44,239 nt of DNA, from positions 1 to 44,239 of the forward strand of contig CALXUV010000028.1 of NCBI GenBank assembly GCA_944391815.1, read 5' to 3'. The notes beneath the pieces were generated by a model, which saw only the letters and a list, made by a program, of their open reading frames with translations, ran no database searches and had not been told where the DNA came from. Positions within the stretch are counted from its first letter, which is position 1; the number at the start of each line of letters is the position of its first letter. Both the position numbers and the translations under genes were made by a program. Positions 9,028 through 18,276 of the stretch are shown here, one piece after another. Origin of the DNA: an uncultured Clostridia bacterium. GTDB lineage: Bacteria; Bacillota; Clostridia; Oscillospirales; CAG-272.

Positions 9028-9714
9028 TTATTTTGATGAATAATAATGTCTGAATGAATCAGCCCCGGATTTGGAAAAGTTCATGACAGCACCCAGAATT
9101 CTGCAATTTGTTTTCTGAAGCTGATTTTTAACCGCAAGTGCAAGTTTGGTGCTGATTTTGGATTCGGAAATAACCAGAATGGTTCCGTCGCAAAGAGGCG
9201 CAACAACTGCGGCGTCAATTACGGCGCCAAGCGGAGGTGTGTCAATAATGATACAGTCATAAGTCCGACGATTTTTTTCAAGAAAAACGGAAAAACGGTT
9301 GTTTGCGAGAAGTTCGACAGGATTCGGAGGGAATACTCCGGAAACAACCATATCCAGATATTCAGACTGTGTTGGGCATATTATATCAGTACTTTCAGCC
9401 TGTCCCGAAAGAAATTCACTGAGACCCGAAGAAGTGCCGTTTATTTTATGCCTGAGAGTATTTACGCTTTTGCGCATATCTGCGTCTATAAGCAAAACTT
9501 TTTTCTGAGTGTCCGCAAAAGATTTGGCTATATCAACCGAAACTGTGCTTTTGCCGTCTCCGGGAAGCACACTTGTGACGGCAATACATCTTATATCGCT
9601 TCCGCAAAAAAGAATATTAGTTCTCAGTGATTTGAACGCCTCGTTTACAAAATAAGATTCCCCCGAAGTGAACCTTAACGTGATTTTATTGTTTTGTTGC
9701 ATACCGCACCCCAT
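9028..9714 (-). CDS. Bacterial tyrosine kinase (CpsD/CapB-type)
   Basis: Cytoplasmic P-loop kinase of the BY-kinase family, which autophosphorylates on C-terminal tyrosines and controls polysaccharide polymerisation with a membrane adaptor. Visible motifs are Walker A (SVLPGDGKST), Walker A' (KVLLIDADMRKS) and Walker B (CIIIDTPP). The tail HYYSSK has only two adjacent tyrosines, fewer than the usual cluster. The adaptor gene lies directly upstream with a short gap, as in Gram-positive capsule operons where kinase and activator are separate proteins. Possible starts are ATG 9714 (a TTG at 9717 precedes it) or ATG 9702, which has the better GGGGTG ribosome-site spacing; the choice is uncertain. 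No glycosyltransferase or polymerase gene follows it. Confidence 0.88.
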   Translation of the reverse strand: MGCGMQQNNKITLRFTSGESYFVNEAFKSLRTNILFCGSDIRCIAVTSVLPGDGKSTVSVDIAKSFADTQKKVLLIDADMRKSVNTLRHKINGTSSGLSEFLSGQAESTDIICPTQSEYLDMVVSGVFPPNPVELLANNRFSVFLEKNRRTYDCIIIDTPPLGAVIDAAVVAPLCDGTILVISESKISTKLALAVKNQLQKTNCRILGAVMNFSKSGADSFRHYYSSK

Positions 9715-9733
9715 CAAAAATTATTGTAAGCAA

Positions 9734-10468
9734 TCAGTTAACCCGATTTACGGATTTCGTTTCAGCTTTTCTTGAGCTTTTTATATCCGGAATAATTCCG
9801 AGTACACTTAAACCGAGTCTGTTTTCAATGTCAGCGGCACTTTTCAAACGATCATCGAGTAAGAAAACCGTAATTATTGAGAGTGACGCCACAGCCGCAC
9901 CGAGAAAAGCGGCAAGCAGGGTAAATTTGATCAAACCGTTTGAATCCGGCTTTTCGGGTAAAACGGCTGCGTCAATTTCCTTCAGTTGAATGCTTGTGTA
10001 TTCAGGCAGGATTTGTTTTGCCGACGAACTAAGTGCATTTGCCACTGCGACGCAGTACTCGGGATTACGGTCTGTAACGGAAATTTCAATTGCGTGAGGA
10101 ATAGGTAACGATACGTTTATTTTTTTTGTGAGTGAAGAATATGTTTCGTCGGTTGGCTGTAACTGAGCGATCACATTATCAAGGATTTTTTTAGATTTGA
10201 GCAGATAACCGTAGTCGTTGGCGACAGCGGCTGCGCTGTTGATAGAGGAGGTTTCCGCTTTGTCATCCTCACTTAAAATATCCACATAAAGTGAGGCAGT
10301 TGCGGTATAGACAGGAGTGCTTATAAAACGAAGATAGACAAACACTGCAACCGCCGCCAATAATGCAGCCGCAATTATCAGATAAAAATATTTTAAAAGT
10401 ATTTTAAGTATGTCGGAAAAAACGACTTCACTGTTCTTAGCGTCCTGTTTTATTTCGTTATCTTCCAT
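9734..10468 (-). CDS. Wzz/YveK-type chain-length determinant, BY-kinase adaptor
   Basis: A 244-aa inner-membrane protein with an N-terminal span (YFYLIIAAALLAAVAVFVYL), an external region rich in coil and strand, and a C-terminal span (LLAAFLGAAVASLSIITVFL) after a proline-containing segment (LPEKPDSNG). This is the layout of the Wzz/CapA/YveK family. The final cytoplasmic stretch (LGLSVLGIIPD) is the part that activates a separate BY-kinase in Gram-positives. I chose ATG 10468 because AGAAAGGAA precedes it; the longer frame from 10486 has no such site. It lies 19 nt upstream of the kinase ORF and is almost certainly cotranscribed. A 224-nt gap separates it from the phosphatase gene. Confidence 0.85.
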   Translation of the reverse strand: MEDNEIKQDAKNSEVVFSDILKILLKYFYLIIAAALLAAVAVFVYLRFISTPVYTATASLYVDILSEDDKAETSSINSAAAVANDYGYLLKSKKILDNVIAQLQPTDETYSSLTKKINVSLPIPHAIEISVTDRNPEYCVAVANALSSSAKQILPEYTSIQLKEIDAAVLPEKPDSNGLIKFTLLAAFLGAAVASLSIITVFLLDDRLKSAADIENRLGLSVLGIIPDIKSSRKAETKSVNRVN

Positions 10469-10692
10469 TTTTATTCCTTTCTGCACCGGTAAAATGAATG
10501 GGTTTGAGCATAAAGCATTTTCTGCGTTCAGGTTAAAAATAATCTTGCAGTCGAAGTGACTACGGATAGGATTTTAAAATTTGAAATTAATACTTACAGT
10601 CAAAAACCAAGTAATTGGCATTACAGACTTTTTACAAATGTTTCAAAATAATGCAGTTTCATGGTAGTTTACTGACACCGGAGGAAAATTGA

Positions 10693-11427
10693 TTATTTTG
10701 CATCGTAAGGTTCTGCACTATTCAGATCGGAAGTTTCAAACAAATTGTAAGCGTTCTGATAAAAAAGCATATCGGCTTTATTTCTTCCTGATTTTTTCAC
10801 TAAAAAATTGTAGCAGTCGTAAAAAATACGGTAATCTTCAGCACGGTGAGCGTCGCTTGTAATAATATCTATCAGATTTTTTTTCAGAAGTCGGTAATAT
10901 TTTCTTTTTTTTAAAAGCCCTTTTTTGAGGTAGAAGGACGAATTCATACTGATAACTGCGCCGAGTTTTTTTATTTCGGATATATTTTTACCCGACAGTT
11001 TGCCGTATCTTTCAATGTGAGCTATCAGAGGAACAACACCCATTGAACGCAGGGTTATTACAAGTTCATGTATAAACCGGAAGTCAGAGTCCGGCAGAAA
11101 TTCAACAAGTGCGATGTTTTTTCCAGCCATAAATACGGGCATGTTTTCAGCGACAGCACCCGGAAATCTTGTGTAGGCAAATATTTCGTTACCCTTGTAT
11201 ATTTTCAGATCCGGAAAACGCACTGCCGAGTAATCGAGAAGCTCCGAAAATACTTTACTTTCCGTTTCAGGCGAATATTTAAAAAGCATCGGATTGTGAT
11301 GCGGAGTTACGATTATTTTTCTGACTCCGTAAAAATATGCTGTCTTGATCATCTCGAACATACCGGAAGGATTGTCCGGGCCGTCATCAATACCGTACAG
11401 AATGTGGCAGTGAATATCAAAAAACAT
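10693..11427 (-). CDS. CpsB/YwqE-type PHP tyrosine-protein phosphatase
   Basis: A 244-aa metal-dependent phosphatase of the PHP fold that dephosphorylates BY-kinases. Metal-site motifs are in family order: DIHCHILYGIDDGP (residues 4-17), VTPHHNP, LVEFLPD, LIAHIERYG and TSDAHR. The start is ATG 11427, seven nt after AAGGAG; the longer reading from 11451 would place this ribosome site inside the gene. Together with the two downstream genes it completes the kinase-adaptor-phosphatase set, here in the order phosphatase, adaptor, kinase. It is divergent from the calcium ATPase gene. Confidence 0.88.
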   Translation of the reverse strand: MFFDIHCHILYGIDDGPDNPSGMFEMIKTAYFYGVRKIIVTPHHNPMLFKYSPETESKVFSELLDYSAVRFPDLKIYKGNEIFAYTRFPGAVAENMPVFMAGKNIALVEFLPDSDFRFIHELVITLRSMGVVPLIAHIERYGKLSGKNISEIKKLGAVISMNSSFYLKKGLLKKRKYYRLLKKNLIDIITSDAHRAEDYRIFYDCYNFLVKKSGRNKADMLFYQNAYNLFETSDLNSAEPYDAK

Positions 11428-11596
11428 ATAATCTCCTTGCAGCAAACGCATATCGGTATTAGTATTTACTCAGTTTGATTTTCTAAACATGCGAAAATTA
11501 AAATATTAAGAAGAAAGAAGTTCTTTACACAAAATGTTGTGAGAGAAAGGGTAATAATCGGTTAAAAGCCGACATAGAATTATCGGGGAAGGGGGA

Positions 11597-14353
11597 ATGA
11601 GCTTGCAGCAGAATTTCAAAGGGCTTAGCGAGGAAGAGGTAATCAGAGCGAGAGAAAAACACGGCTCAAACCAACTTGAGGAGCAGAATAAAAATTCACT
11701 TATAAAAAGCTATCTTAAAAATCTAAGCGATCCGATAATACGGATACTTATAATTGCTTTCATAATAACGGTCCTGTTTTCAAGGGAAAGCGGAGGATAT
11801 CTTGAAGCGGTTGGAATAGCACTGTCTATTATTATATCCACGTTTGTGTCCACTCTCAGCGAATACGGAAGCGAGAAGGCTTTCCGGAAAATGCAGAGGG
11901 AGGAGAGCAGTCAGAGCTGCACGGTCCTCAGGGACGGAAAATATAAGGAAATACAGATCGACGGAATAGTGGTGGGAGACGTGATATCAGTAAAAAGCGG
12001 CGACAGAATTCCGGCTGACGGAATTCTTTTGTCCGGGAAAATCAGCTGTGACATGTCAGCACTGAACGGTGAAAGCAAGGAACAGCATAAAACGCCGACA
12101 GGTGCGGAAACTCAGCTCGGAATACCGGGAGACGAAAGTTCTGTTTTCAGAGGCAGTGTGGTTACGGCGGGATCGGGACTCATGCTGGTAAAAAGCGTCG
12201 GTAAAAATACATTTTATGGCAAAATAGCCGGAGAAATACAGGCTCCGGGGAGTGAGAGTCCGCTTCGTATGAAGCTTTCGGGACTTGCGAAAACTCTCAG
12301 CAGATTCGGATACATATGTGCTGTTTGCGTTGCGGCAGGATATCTTATTAACTCGGTTCTGCTTGACGACGGGTTCGTTTACTCTGCAAAAAATATTGCG
12401 GGCGAACTTCTTTCTGCACTTACTCTCGGTATTTCAATTGTTGTAGTAGCGGTTCCCGAGGGACTTCCGATGATGATAACCGTAGTGCTGTCATCCAATA
12501 TGATAAGAATGCAGAAACAGAATATAAGAGTACGAAAGCCTGTGGGGATTGAAACTGCCGGTAAGATAGATTTGCTTTTCACCGACAAGACCGGCACGCT
12601 GACATACGGAAAAACAGGTGTTTCCTGTTACATTACAGGTGATGGCGGAAGAGCATGCAGAAGCATTGACTTATCGCCCGCTCAGCGCTATCTGCTCGGT
12701 GTCGGTGCGGTTTACTCGGGAGAATGCGTGATAGGACTCGATCAGAAAGGCAAGAAAAGAAACGTCACAATGGGAGACAGCGAGGAAAGGGCTATACTAA
12801 CTGAATATCTTGCTTATCAGGATGTTCCGGTCGGAGTGACAAAACTCGCGATGCTGCCGTTTGACAGCAGAACAAAACTTTCGGCGGCGACGGTGGTTTT
12901 GCCTGAAAAAGCGGCGTCAGAAAATTTCAGAAGCAAAAAATTAACGGTTATAAAGGGTGCTCCGGAGCTGATTTTATCAGGATGTCGGGGATATATCGAC
13001 AAAAACGGTAGTTACAGGGAATCAAAGCTGAAAAATATAAGAGAAATACTTGACGAAATAACCTCTCGTGGGATGAGAGTGCTTGCCATGGCAGTTACCG
13101 AAGCGGATGAAAACTGCGTTAAAAAGGCGGAAAACAAGTTGCTTTCGGGGGAGCTGCCAGACACTGCGGAAATTACCTCAAATGCTGCGTTTCTTTGTCT
13201 TATAGGTCTTAAAGACAATGTAAGAAGCGAATCGCCTCTGTCCGTCAGGAGTCTGAAAAATGCAGGAGTGCAGACAGTTATGATCACCGGCGACGGTAAG
13301 GGAACCGCTGTCGCTGTGGCAAAAGAAGTGGGGATAATCGAGAGCGGCGGAAACGGCACTGTTCTCGAAAGCAGCGAACTGCGAGCAATGAGTGACGCAC
13401 AGGTAAAAGCAATACTTCCGAGGCTTTCGGTTGTTTGCCGGGCGCTTCCTGACGACAAAAGCCGGCTTGTAAGAATAGCAAGAGAAAGCGGAAGAATAGT
13501 CGGAATGACCGGCGACGGACTAAATGACGCACCGGCGCTTAAAGCGGCGGATGTGGGATTCGTGATGGGCAGCGGTACTGAAGTTGCCAAGGAAGCCGGC
13601 GATATAATTATAAACAGCAATGACATTTCGTCGATCGAAAAAGCTGTACTGTACGGCAGGACGATTTTCAAGTCGATAAGAAAATTCATAGTTTTTCAGC
13701 TGATAATGAATCTTTCGGCGGTGGGAATAAGCCTCCTCGGTCCGTTTATAGGTTTTGAAAATCCGGTAACGGTAATTCAGATGCTCTGGATAAATCTCAT
13801 CATGGATTCGCTTGCGGCAATAGCCTTTGCCGGCGAGGCACCAATGAAACGTTATCTTAAAGAGCCGCCGGTCGGAAAAGACGAAGAAGTTCTCAGCCCC
13901 GATATGGTCACACGGATTTTTGTAATGGGTGTATTCAGTGTTATGCTTTGCCTGTTTTATTACAACAGCGAAACGGCAGCCGCTCTTTTCGGGGGAAGAG
14001 AAAGCGGGCAGTTCTTGTCGGGATTTTTCGCTTTGTTTGTGTTTTCCGGAATTTTCGGAGCCTTTGTCGCCAGAAGCTGTCGCGTGAATATACTTGCGGG
14101 ACTGTTTGATAATCCTGCGTTCATAACGGTTATGGCGACTGTATTTACCGCTCAGATAATAATGATATTCAGCGGCGGAGAAGTTTTCAGATGTGTTCCT
14201 TTAAGCGTTGGTCAGCTTATGTATGTGATAAAACTTGCATTTACTGTTATTCCGGCAGGCATTGTTCTTGAAATTCTGATGAAGAAAAAGCCTGACATCA
14301 AAAGAAAAACAGCTGCAGAAGCAAAATTAATTACCGGAACATCAAACCCGTAA
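11597..14353 (+). CDS. Calcium-transporting P-type ATPase (PMCA-like)
   Basis: A 918-aa P-type ATPase, P2 class, expected to pump Ca2+ out of the cell with ATP. The N-terminal cation-ATPase domain (GLSEEEVIRAREKHGSNQL) leads into two membrane spans. The actuator domain carries SALNGES, the TGES-like loop. The fourth span has VAVPEGLP, typical of PMCA/SERCA-like pumps. The phosphorylation motif DKTGTLT places the catalytic Asp at residue 330; KGAPELIL marks the nucleotide-binding domain and MTGDGLNDAPA (~637) the hinge, followed by about six C-terminal spans. ATG 11597 follows a GGAAGGGGG site. It stands alone and converges on rpmE. Mn2+ or another divalent ion cannot be excluded. Confidence 0.92.
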   Translation: MSLQQNFKGLSEEEVIRAREKHGSNQLEEQNKNSLIKSYLKNLSDPIIRILIIAFIITVLFSRESGGYLEAVGIALSIIISTFVSTLSEYGSEKAFRKMQREESSQSCTVLRDGKYKEIQIDGIVVGDVISVKSGDRIPADGILLSGKISCDMSALNGESKEQHKTPTGAETQLGIPGDESSVFRGSVVTAGSGLMLVKSVGKNTFYGKIAGEIQAPGSESPLRMKLSGLAKTLSRFGYICAVCVAAGYLINSVLLDDGFVYSAKNIAGELLSALTLGISIVVVAVPEGLPMMITVVLSSNMIRMQKQNIRVRKPVGIETAGKIDLLFTDKTGTLTYGKTGVSCYITGDGGRACRSIDLSPAQRYLLGVGAVYSGECVIGLDQKGKKRNVTMGDSEERAILTEYLAYQDVPVGVTKLAMLPFDSRTKLSAATVVLPEKAASENFRSKKLTVIKGAPELILSGCRGYIDKNGSYRESKLKNIREILDEITSRGMRVLAMAVTEADENCVKKAENKLLSGELPDTAEITSNAAFLCLIGLKDNVRSESPLSVRSLKNAGVQTVMITGDGKGTAVAVAKEVGIIESGGNGTVLESSELRAMSDAQVKAILPRLSVVCRALPDDKSRLVRIARESGRIVGMTGDGLNDAPALKAADVGFVMGSGTEVAKEAGDIIINSNDISSIEKAVLYGRTIFKSIRKFIVFQLIMNLSAVGISLLGPFIGFENPVTVIQMLWINLIMDSLAAIAFAGEAPMKRYLKEPPVGKDEEVLSPDMVTRIFVMGVFSVMLCLFYYNSETAAALFGGRESGQFLSGFFALFVFSGIFGAFVARSCRVNILAGLFDNPAFITVMATVFTAQIIMIFSGGEVFRCVPLSVGQLMYVIKLAFTVIPAGIVLEILMKKKPDIKRKTAAEAKLITGTSNP

Positions 14354-14496
14354 ACCGGAAAAGTCCGACATTCATTTCAGCAAATTCTGTAAACGTCTTT
14401 GACCGGAAATAATAAAACTCCGGTAACTTATCCGGACAACTAATGAAAATCATAATCAATCTGAGTGTAATGGCTCATACATTCCTAAGAAAGAAA

Positions 14497-14532
14497 AAAA
14501 CCGGTCTGATCATAAGGATCAGATCGGTTTTC
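14497..14532. terminator. Bidirectional terminator between the P-type ATPase gene and rpmE
   Basis: AAAACCGGTCTGATC pairs with GATCAGATCGGTTTT around an ATAAG loop, with one G-T pair. The minus strand gives the longer T-run, so it serves rpmE best. The rest of the 319-nt gap (14354-14672) shows a weaker AACCG/CGGTT hairpin near 14627-14642 and nothing else. Confidence 0.8.
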
Positions 14533-14672
14533 GTTTATGCCTCGTATAAATTCAATGGCACATTACGGAGTTAATGCGGAAGATTTCCGTCATTTAAGCC
14601 GAGCTTGTTTTCAGTACGGCAGAACCGCATTGAAAACGGTTACGGCTTTTAATCTCCGTGATTATTCCGGAA

Positions 14673-14882
14673 TTATTTGGATGAAGCCTCAAGACGGCGT
14701 CTGAACTTATCAACACGTCCGCCGGCATCAACGAATTTCTGTTTTCCGGTAAAGAACGGATGGCACTTGGAGCAGATGTCAACACGGATTTCGCCGCTCT
14801 TTGTTGAACGTGTAACAAAAGTCTCTCCGCAGGCGCATATAACCTTTGTTTCTTTGTACTCGGGATGGATTGCTTCTTTCAT
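14673..14882 (-). CDS. rpmE: 50S ribosomal protein bL31, zinc-binding type
   Basis: A 69-aa ribosomal protein of the large subunit. It begins [19 protein letters not shown] and contains two Cys pairs, Cys16/Cys18 and Cys37/Cys40 ([10 protein letters not shown]), so it is the zinc-containing L31 form rather than the Cys-less paralogue used in zinc starvation. The C-terminal [10 protein letters not shown] is typical. The start is ATG 14882, where homologues begin; the alternative TTG 14903 adds seven unrelated residues. No good ribosome site lies directly upstream. Instead the ATG overlaps the stop of a short leader ORF, suggesting translational coupling. Confidence 0.95.
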   Translation of the reverse strand: MKEAIHPEYKETKVICACGETFVTRSTKSGEIRVDICSKCHPFFTGKQKFVDAGGRVDKFRRRLEASSK

Positions 14883-14953
14883 TATACCAACTGTACACCG
14901 CAAAAATGATTCACAGGATTTTGCCTGATTAACTGTTTCTGACGGATGTACAT
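14882..14953 (-). CDS. Candidate 23-aa leader peptide overlapping rpmE
   Basis: Directly after a strong AAAGGAGG site, though with only about 1 nt between GG and ATG, the minus strand reads ATG then 22 codons ([20 protein letters not shown]...) and TAA. The TAA shares its last A with the rpmE ATG (TAATG). The ATG lies inside a 12-nt palindrome GGATGTACATCC (14944-14955). It matches no family known to me. The overlap and the lack of another rpmE ribosome site suggest the leader delivers ribosomes to rpmE. The very tight SD-to-ATG spacing argues for caution: the SD could instead be vestigial. Confidence 0.45.
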   Translation of the reverse strand: MYIRQKQLIRQNPVNHFCGVQLV

Positions 14954-14989
14954 CCTCCTTTCATTAGAGTTATCGATTCAATCCTCATG

Positions 14990-15018
14990 ATTGTATCATA
15001 AACTTCAAAAAAAAGCAA
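14990..15018 (-). promoter_or_regulatory. Sigma-A-type promoter of rpmE
   Basis: On the minus strand, TTGCTT (15018-15013) is separated by 17 nt from TACAAT (14995-14990). The predicted start is near 14983, about 30 nt before the leader ORF. Confidence 0.65.
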
Positions 15019-15092
15019 TAGAGTTAAAAGAAAATTAACATTTAAAGTAAAAATCAAAGCAAAAAACGTTTAACGACAGAATGCTATAATTC

Positions 15093-15121
15093 TTGACAAA
15101 AAAGATATGTTATGTTATAAT
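15093..15121 (+). promoter_or_regulatory. Consensus promoter of the paaK-iorA-iorB-ACT operon
   Basis: TTGACA (15093-15098), a 17-nt spacer, and TATAAT (15116-15121): a perfect sigma-A consensus, implying strong expression. The predicted 5' leader is about 50 nt, with no visible riboswitch. Confidence 0.85.
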
Positions 15122-15176
15122 AAATTAAAGTAATTAAACAATTGCTGACGGCAAATAAACGAAAGGACAATGAAAA

Positions 15177-16499
15177 ATGAAGGCACCCAAAACCCACAAT
15201 ATCTACAATCCGGAAGCGGAGTGTATGCCAAGAGAGCAGTTAAGAGAACTGCAAAGCAAAAGACTTGCAGAAACGGTTAAAAGAGAGTATGAAAACGTAC
15301 CTGTTTACCGCGAAAGAATGGACGCAAAGGGAATAAAACCCGGCGACATCAAATCGGTAGACGATCTTAAATATCTTCCGTTCACCAATAAAACGGATCT
15401 CAGAGACGAGTTTCCGTTCGGACTTCTCGCTGTACCGAAAAGAGAAATAGTGAGAATACAGGGGTCTTCCGGAACTACCGGAAAACCGATAGTATCAGGC
15501 TACACGGAAAACGACGTTGAAGTCTGGACTGAAATGGTTGCAAGAGCTCTTGTGGCGGCAGGAGGAACTGCGGATGATATAATTCAGGTCTGTTACGGAT
15601 ACGGTCTCTTTACCGGAGGTTTGGGAGCACATCAGGGAGCTACCCGTATCGGAGCGATGACTGTTCCGATGTCAAGCGGTAACACACAGCGTCAGATACT
15701 GATGATGAAGGAACTCGGCTCGACTATGCTTTGCTGTACTCCTTCATACGCTACATATCTCGGTGAAACAATAAGGGAAATGGGACTTGATCCGAAAAAG
15801 GACATCAGACTTAAGTCCGGAGTGTTCGGGGCAGAGCCATGGACCGAGGAAATGAGACAAAGACTTGAACAGCTTCTTGATATTGATGCATGCGATATTT
15901 ACGGACTTACAGAAATAGCCGGTCCCGGAGTTGCTTTTGAGTGTCTTGAAAAGCGCGGAATGCATGTAAACGAAGACCATGTGATAGCTGAGATAATCGA
16001 TCCCGTAACCGAAGAGCAGCTTCCTTACGGCTGTTCGGGAGAGCTTGTGTTCACGACGATAACGAAAGAGGGAATGCCTATGCTCCGTTACCGCACACAT
16101 GATATATGCAAGCTGGATGCAACGCCTTGTGCCTGCGGAAGAACGACAGTCAGAATGGGACGCATCACCGGTAGAACGGACGATATGCTGGTAATACGTG
16201 GGGTAAACGTATTCCCGAGTCAGATCGAGTCTGTGCTTGTATCGGTCAAAGGAGTGGCACCTTTCTATCAGCTTGTGGTCGACAGGGTTCATTCTACCGA
16301 CAGCATTGAGGTTCAGGTCGAGCTTGATGAAAAAATGTTCTCGGATACCGTTGCGGATTTTGAGAAGATCCGTAACGAAATAGGTGAAAAAATCAAATCT
16401 GTTGTAGGAATTTCGGCAAAGGTGACGCTCGTGGGTGCCAAAACTCTGCCGCGTTCGGAAGGCAAAGCAAAACGTGTTATAGACAACCGTAAGCTTTGA
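15177..16499 (+). CDS. paaK: Phenylacetate-CoA ligase
   Basis: A 440-aa cytoplasmic adenylate-forming enzyme that joins phenylacetate (or another arylacetate) to CoA using ATP. The nucleotide-binding loop QGSSGTTGKP is at residues ~97-106. The A5-type motif DIYGLTEIAGPG, the MLRYRTHDIC segment, and the CACGRTTVRMGRITGRTDDM hinge follow, with the C-terminal lysine region GKAKRVIDNRKL. The length is that of the family. It is first in the operon and is followed 45 nt later by iorA; this pairing recurs in anaerobic bacteria and archaea. There the ligase may run in reverse, with ATP formed from an aryl-acyl-CoA made by the oxidoreductase. The direction and exact aryl substrate are inference. Confidence 0.92.
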   Translation: MKAPKTHNIYNPEAECMPREQLRELQSKRLAETVKREYENVPVYRERMDAKGIKPGDIKSVDDLKYLPFTNKTDLRDEFPFGLLAVPKREIVRIQGSSGTTGKPIVSGYTENDVEVWTEMVARALVAAGGTADDIIQVCYGYGLFTGGLGAHQGATRIGAMTVPMSSGNTQRQILMMKELGSTMLCCTPSYATYLGETIREMGLDPKKDIRLKSGVFGAEPWTEEMRQRLEQLLDIDACDIYGLTEIAGPGVAFECLEKRGMHVNEDHVIAEIIDPVTEEQLPYGCSGELVFTTITKEGMPMLRYRTHDICKLDATPCACGRTTVRMGRITGRTDDMLVIRGVNVFPSQIESVLVSVKGVAPFYQLVVDRVHSTDSIEVQVELDEKMFSDTVADFEKIRNEIGEKIKSVVGISAKVTLVGAKTLPRSEGKAKRVIDNRKL

Positions 16500-16544
16500 T
16501 AAAACAGGAGCGTTGTTAATAAAGTCAGAAAGGTAATCATACAA

Positions 16545-18275
16545 ATGAAAAAACTTTTAATCGGAAACGAAGCCGTATCGAGAGGGCTTTACGAAGGCGG
16601 AATAAACGTGGTATCAAGTTATCCGGGAACACCTTCAACTGAAATCACCGAATTTCTTTCGAAATATGATGACATTCATTCTGAATGGGCACCAAATGAA
16701 AAGGTAGCGCTTGAAGTGGCGTTCGGAGCATCGCTTGCCGGCGCAAGGAGTGCCTGTGCAATGAAGCACGTCGGACTCAACGTAGCGGCGGATCCGCTGT
16801 TTACGCTGTCTTACACGGGAGTCACCGGTGGTCTTGTTATTTGCGTGGCTGACGATCCGGCAATGCATTCGTCACAGAATGAGCAGGATTCAAGGCATTA
16901 TGCGATAGCGTCCAAAATACCTATGCTTGAACCGGCGGATTCACAGGAATGTTACCGTTTCGCAAAAGAGGCATTCCGTATTTCTGAAGAATTCGATACT
17001 CCCGTACTGCTGAGACTCACAACAAGAATAGCACATTCCCAGAGTATAACGGATATTGGCGAGAGGGAAAACGCCGAAATAAAACAGTATGAGAAAAAGC
17101 CCGCAAAATACATAATGATGCCTGCATATGCGAAGGCAAAGCACCCGGTCGTCGAAGAGAGAACAAAAAAACTCATTGCCTTTTCCGAAATCTGTGATTT
17201 CAACAGGATCGAAATGGGCGGAACAGACATCGGAATTATCACCGCCGGTGACTGCTATCAGTATGTAAAAGAAGCACTTGGCGACAGTGTAAGCGTGCTT
17301 AAACTCGGAATGCTTAATCCTCTGCCGGAAAAACTCATAAGAGATTTTGCGGCAAAAGTGAAAAGGCTTGTGGTAGTTGAGGAGCTTGACGGAATTATCG
17401 AAACTCATGTACGCAGTCTCGGTCTGCCGGTCGAAGGCAAAAGTCTGTTCACACCGATAGGAGAATATAACCAGGATACTGTCAGAAAAGTTTTCAGAAG
17501 TGCGCTGAACGAAAAAGCTGATTGCGAGGTAAACGTACCGGTACGTCCTCCGATGATGTGTGCAGGATGCCCTCACCGCGGAATGTTCTACGCCTTATCA
17601 AAAAACAAAATAACGGTAATGGGCGATATCGGCTGCTATACTTTGGGAGCACAGGCGCCGCTTACCGCACTTGATTCAACGCTTTGTATGGGTGCGTCTG
17701 TGTCCGGACTTCACGGATTCAATCTTGCCGATAAAGGTCAGAGAAGAACCGCTTGTGTTATAGGCGACTCGACTTTTATACATTCCGGAATCACGGGACT
17801 TATTAATGTGGCTTATAACTCGACATCGTCAACAGTGATAGTGCTTGACAACTCAATAACCGGAATGACAGGACATCAGCAGAACCCGACAACCGGTTAC
17901 AACATAAAAGGTGATCCGGCTTCAAAAGTGGATCTTGAAGCGCTTTGCAAAGCTGTCGGAATCAAACGCATAAGGGTTGTGGATCCCTACAATATAGCTG
18001 AGTGTGAAAAAGCAGTCCTTGAGGAAACTGCGAGTGATGAGGCTTCGGTTATAATATCACGCCGTCCCTGTGTTCTGCTTAAGAGTGTAAAGGCAAAGTC
18101 TCCGGTAAAAGTAGATGCGGACAAATGTAAGGGATGCAAAAAGTGCATGACACTCGGATGCCCTGCCATCTCGATAAAAAACAAAAAAGCGGTGATCGAC
18201 CATACGCTTTGCGTAGGCTGCGACGTCTGCAAACAGCTCTGTGCGTTCGGGGCTATTGAAAGTGAGGACAGATAA
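16545..18275 (+). CDS. iorA: Indolepyruvate:ferredoxin oxidoreductase, alpha subunit
   Basis: A 576-aa thiamine-diphosphate enzyme subunit that oxidatively decarboxylates aryl pyruvates to aryl-acetyl-CoA while reducing ferredoxin. The N-terminal pyrimidine-binding domain has SSYPGTPSTEI and MKHVGLNVAADPL. The TPP-binding domain has MGDIGCYTLG, CIGDSTFIHSGITGL and DNSITGMTGHQQNP. The C-terminus carries two 4Fe-4S motifs, CKGCKKCMTLGCPA and CVGCDVCKQLC, the arrangement of IorA. A ribosome site AGAAAGG precedes ATG 16545. The enzyme is oxygen-sensitive in characterised relatives, consistent with an anaerobe. It works with the beta subunit two nt downstream. Confidence 0.95.
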   Translation: MKKLLIGNEAVSRGLYEGGINVVSSYPGTPSTEITEFLSKYDDIHSEWAPNEKVALEVAFGASLAGARSACAMKHVGLNVAADPLFTLSYTGVTGGLVICVADDPAMHSSQNEQDSRHYAIASKIPMLEPADSQECYRFAKEAFRISEEFDTPVLLRLTTRIAHSQSITDIGERENAEIKQYEKKPAKYIMMPAYAKAKHPVVEERTKKLIAFSEICDFNRIEMGGTDIGIITAGDCYQYVKEALGDSVSVLKLGMLNPLPEKLIRDFAAKVKRLVVVEELDGIIETHVRSLGLPVEGKSLFTPIGEYNQDTVRKVFRSALNEKADCEVNVPVRPPMMCAGCPHRGMFYALSKNKITVMGDIGCYTLGAQAPLTALDSTLCMGASVSGLHGFNLADKGQRRTACVIGDSTFIHSGITGLINVAYNSTSSTVIVLDNSITGMTGHQQNPTTGYNIKGDPASKVDLEALCKAVGIKRIRVVDPYNIAECEKAVLEETASDEASVIISRRPCVLLKSVKAKSPVKVDADKCKGCKKCMTLGCPAISIKNKKAVIDHTLCVGCDVCKQLCAFGAIESEDR

Positions 18276-18276
18276 A

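Noticed and set aside
9028-11427. A horizontally acquired island around the kinase trio
   Set aside because: No integrase, insertion sequence, tRNA or attachment repeat was seen on either side.
13012-13689. 225-aa minus-strand reading frame
   Set aside because: It is a shadow of the P-type ATPase gene, with low-complexity Ser/Leu composition.
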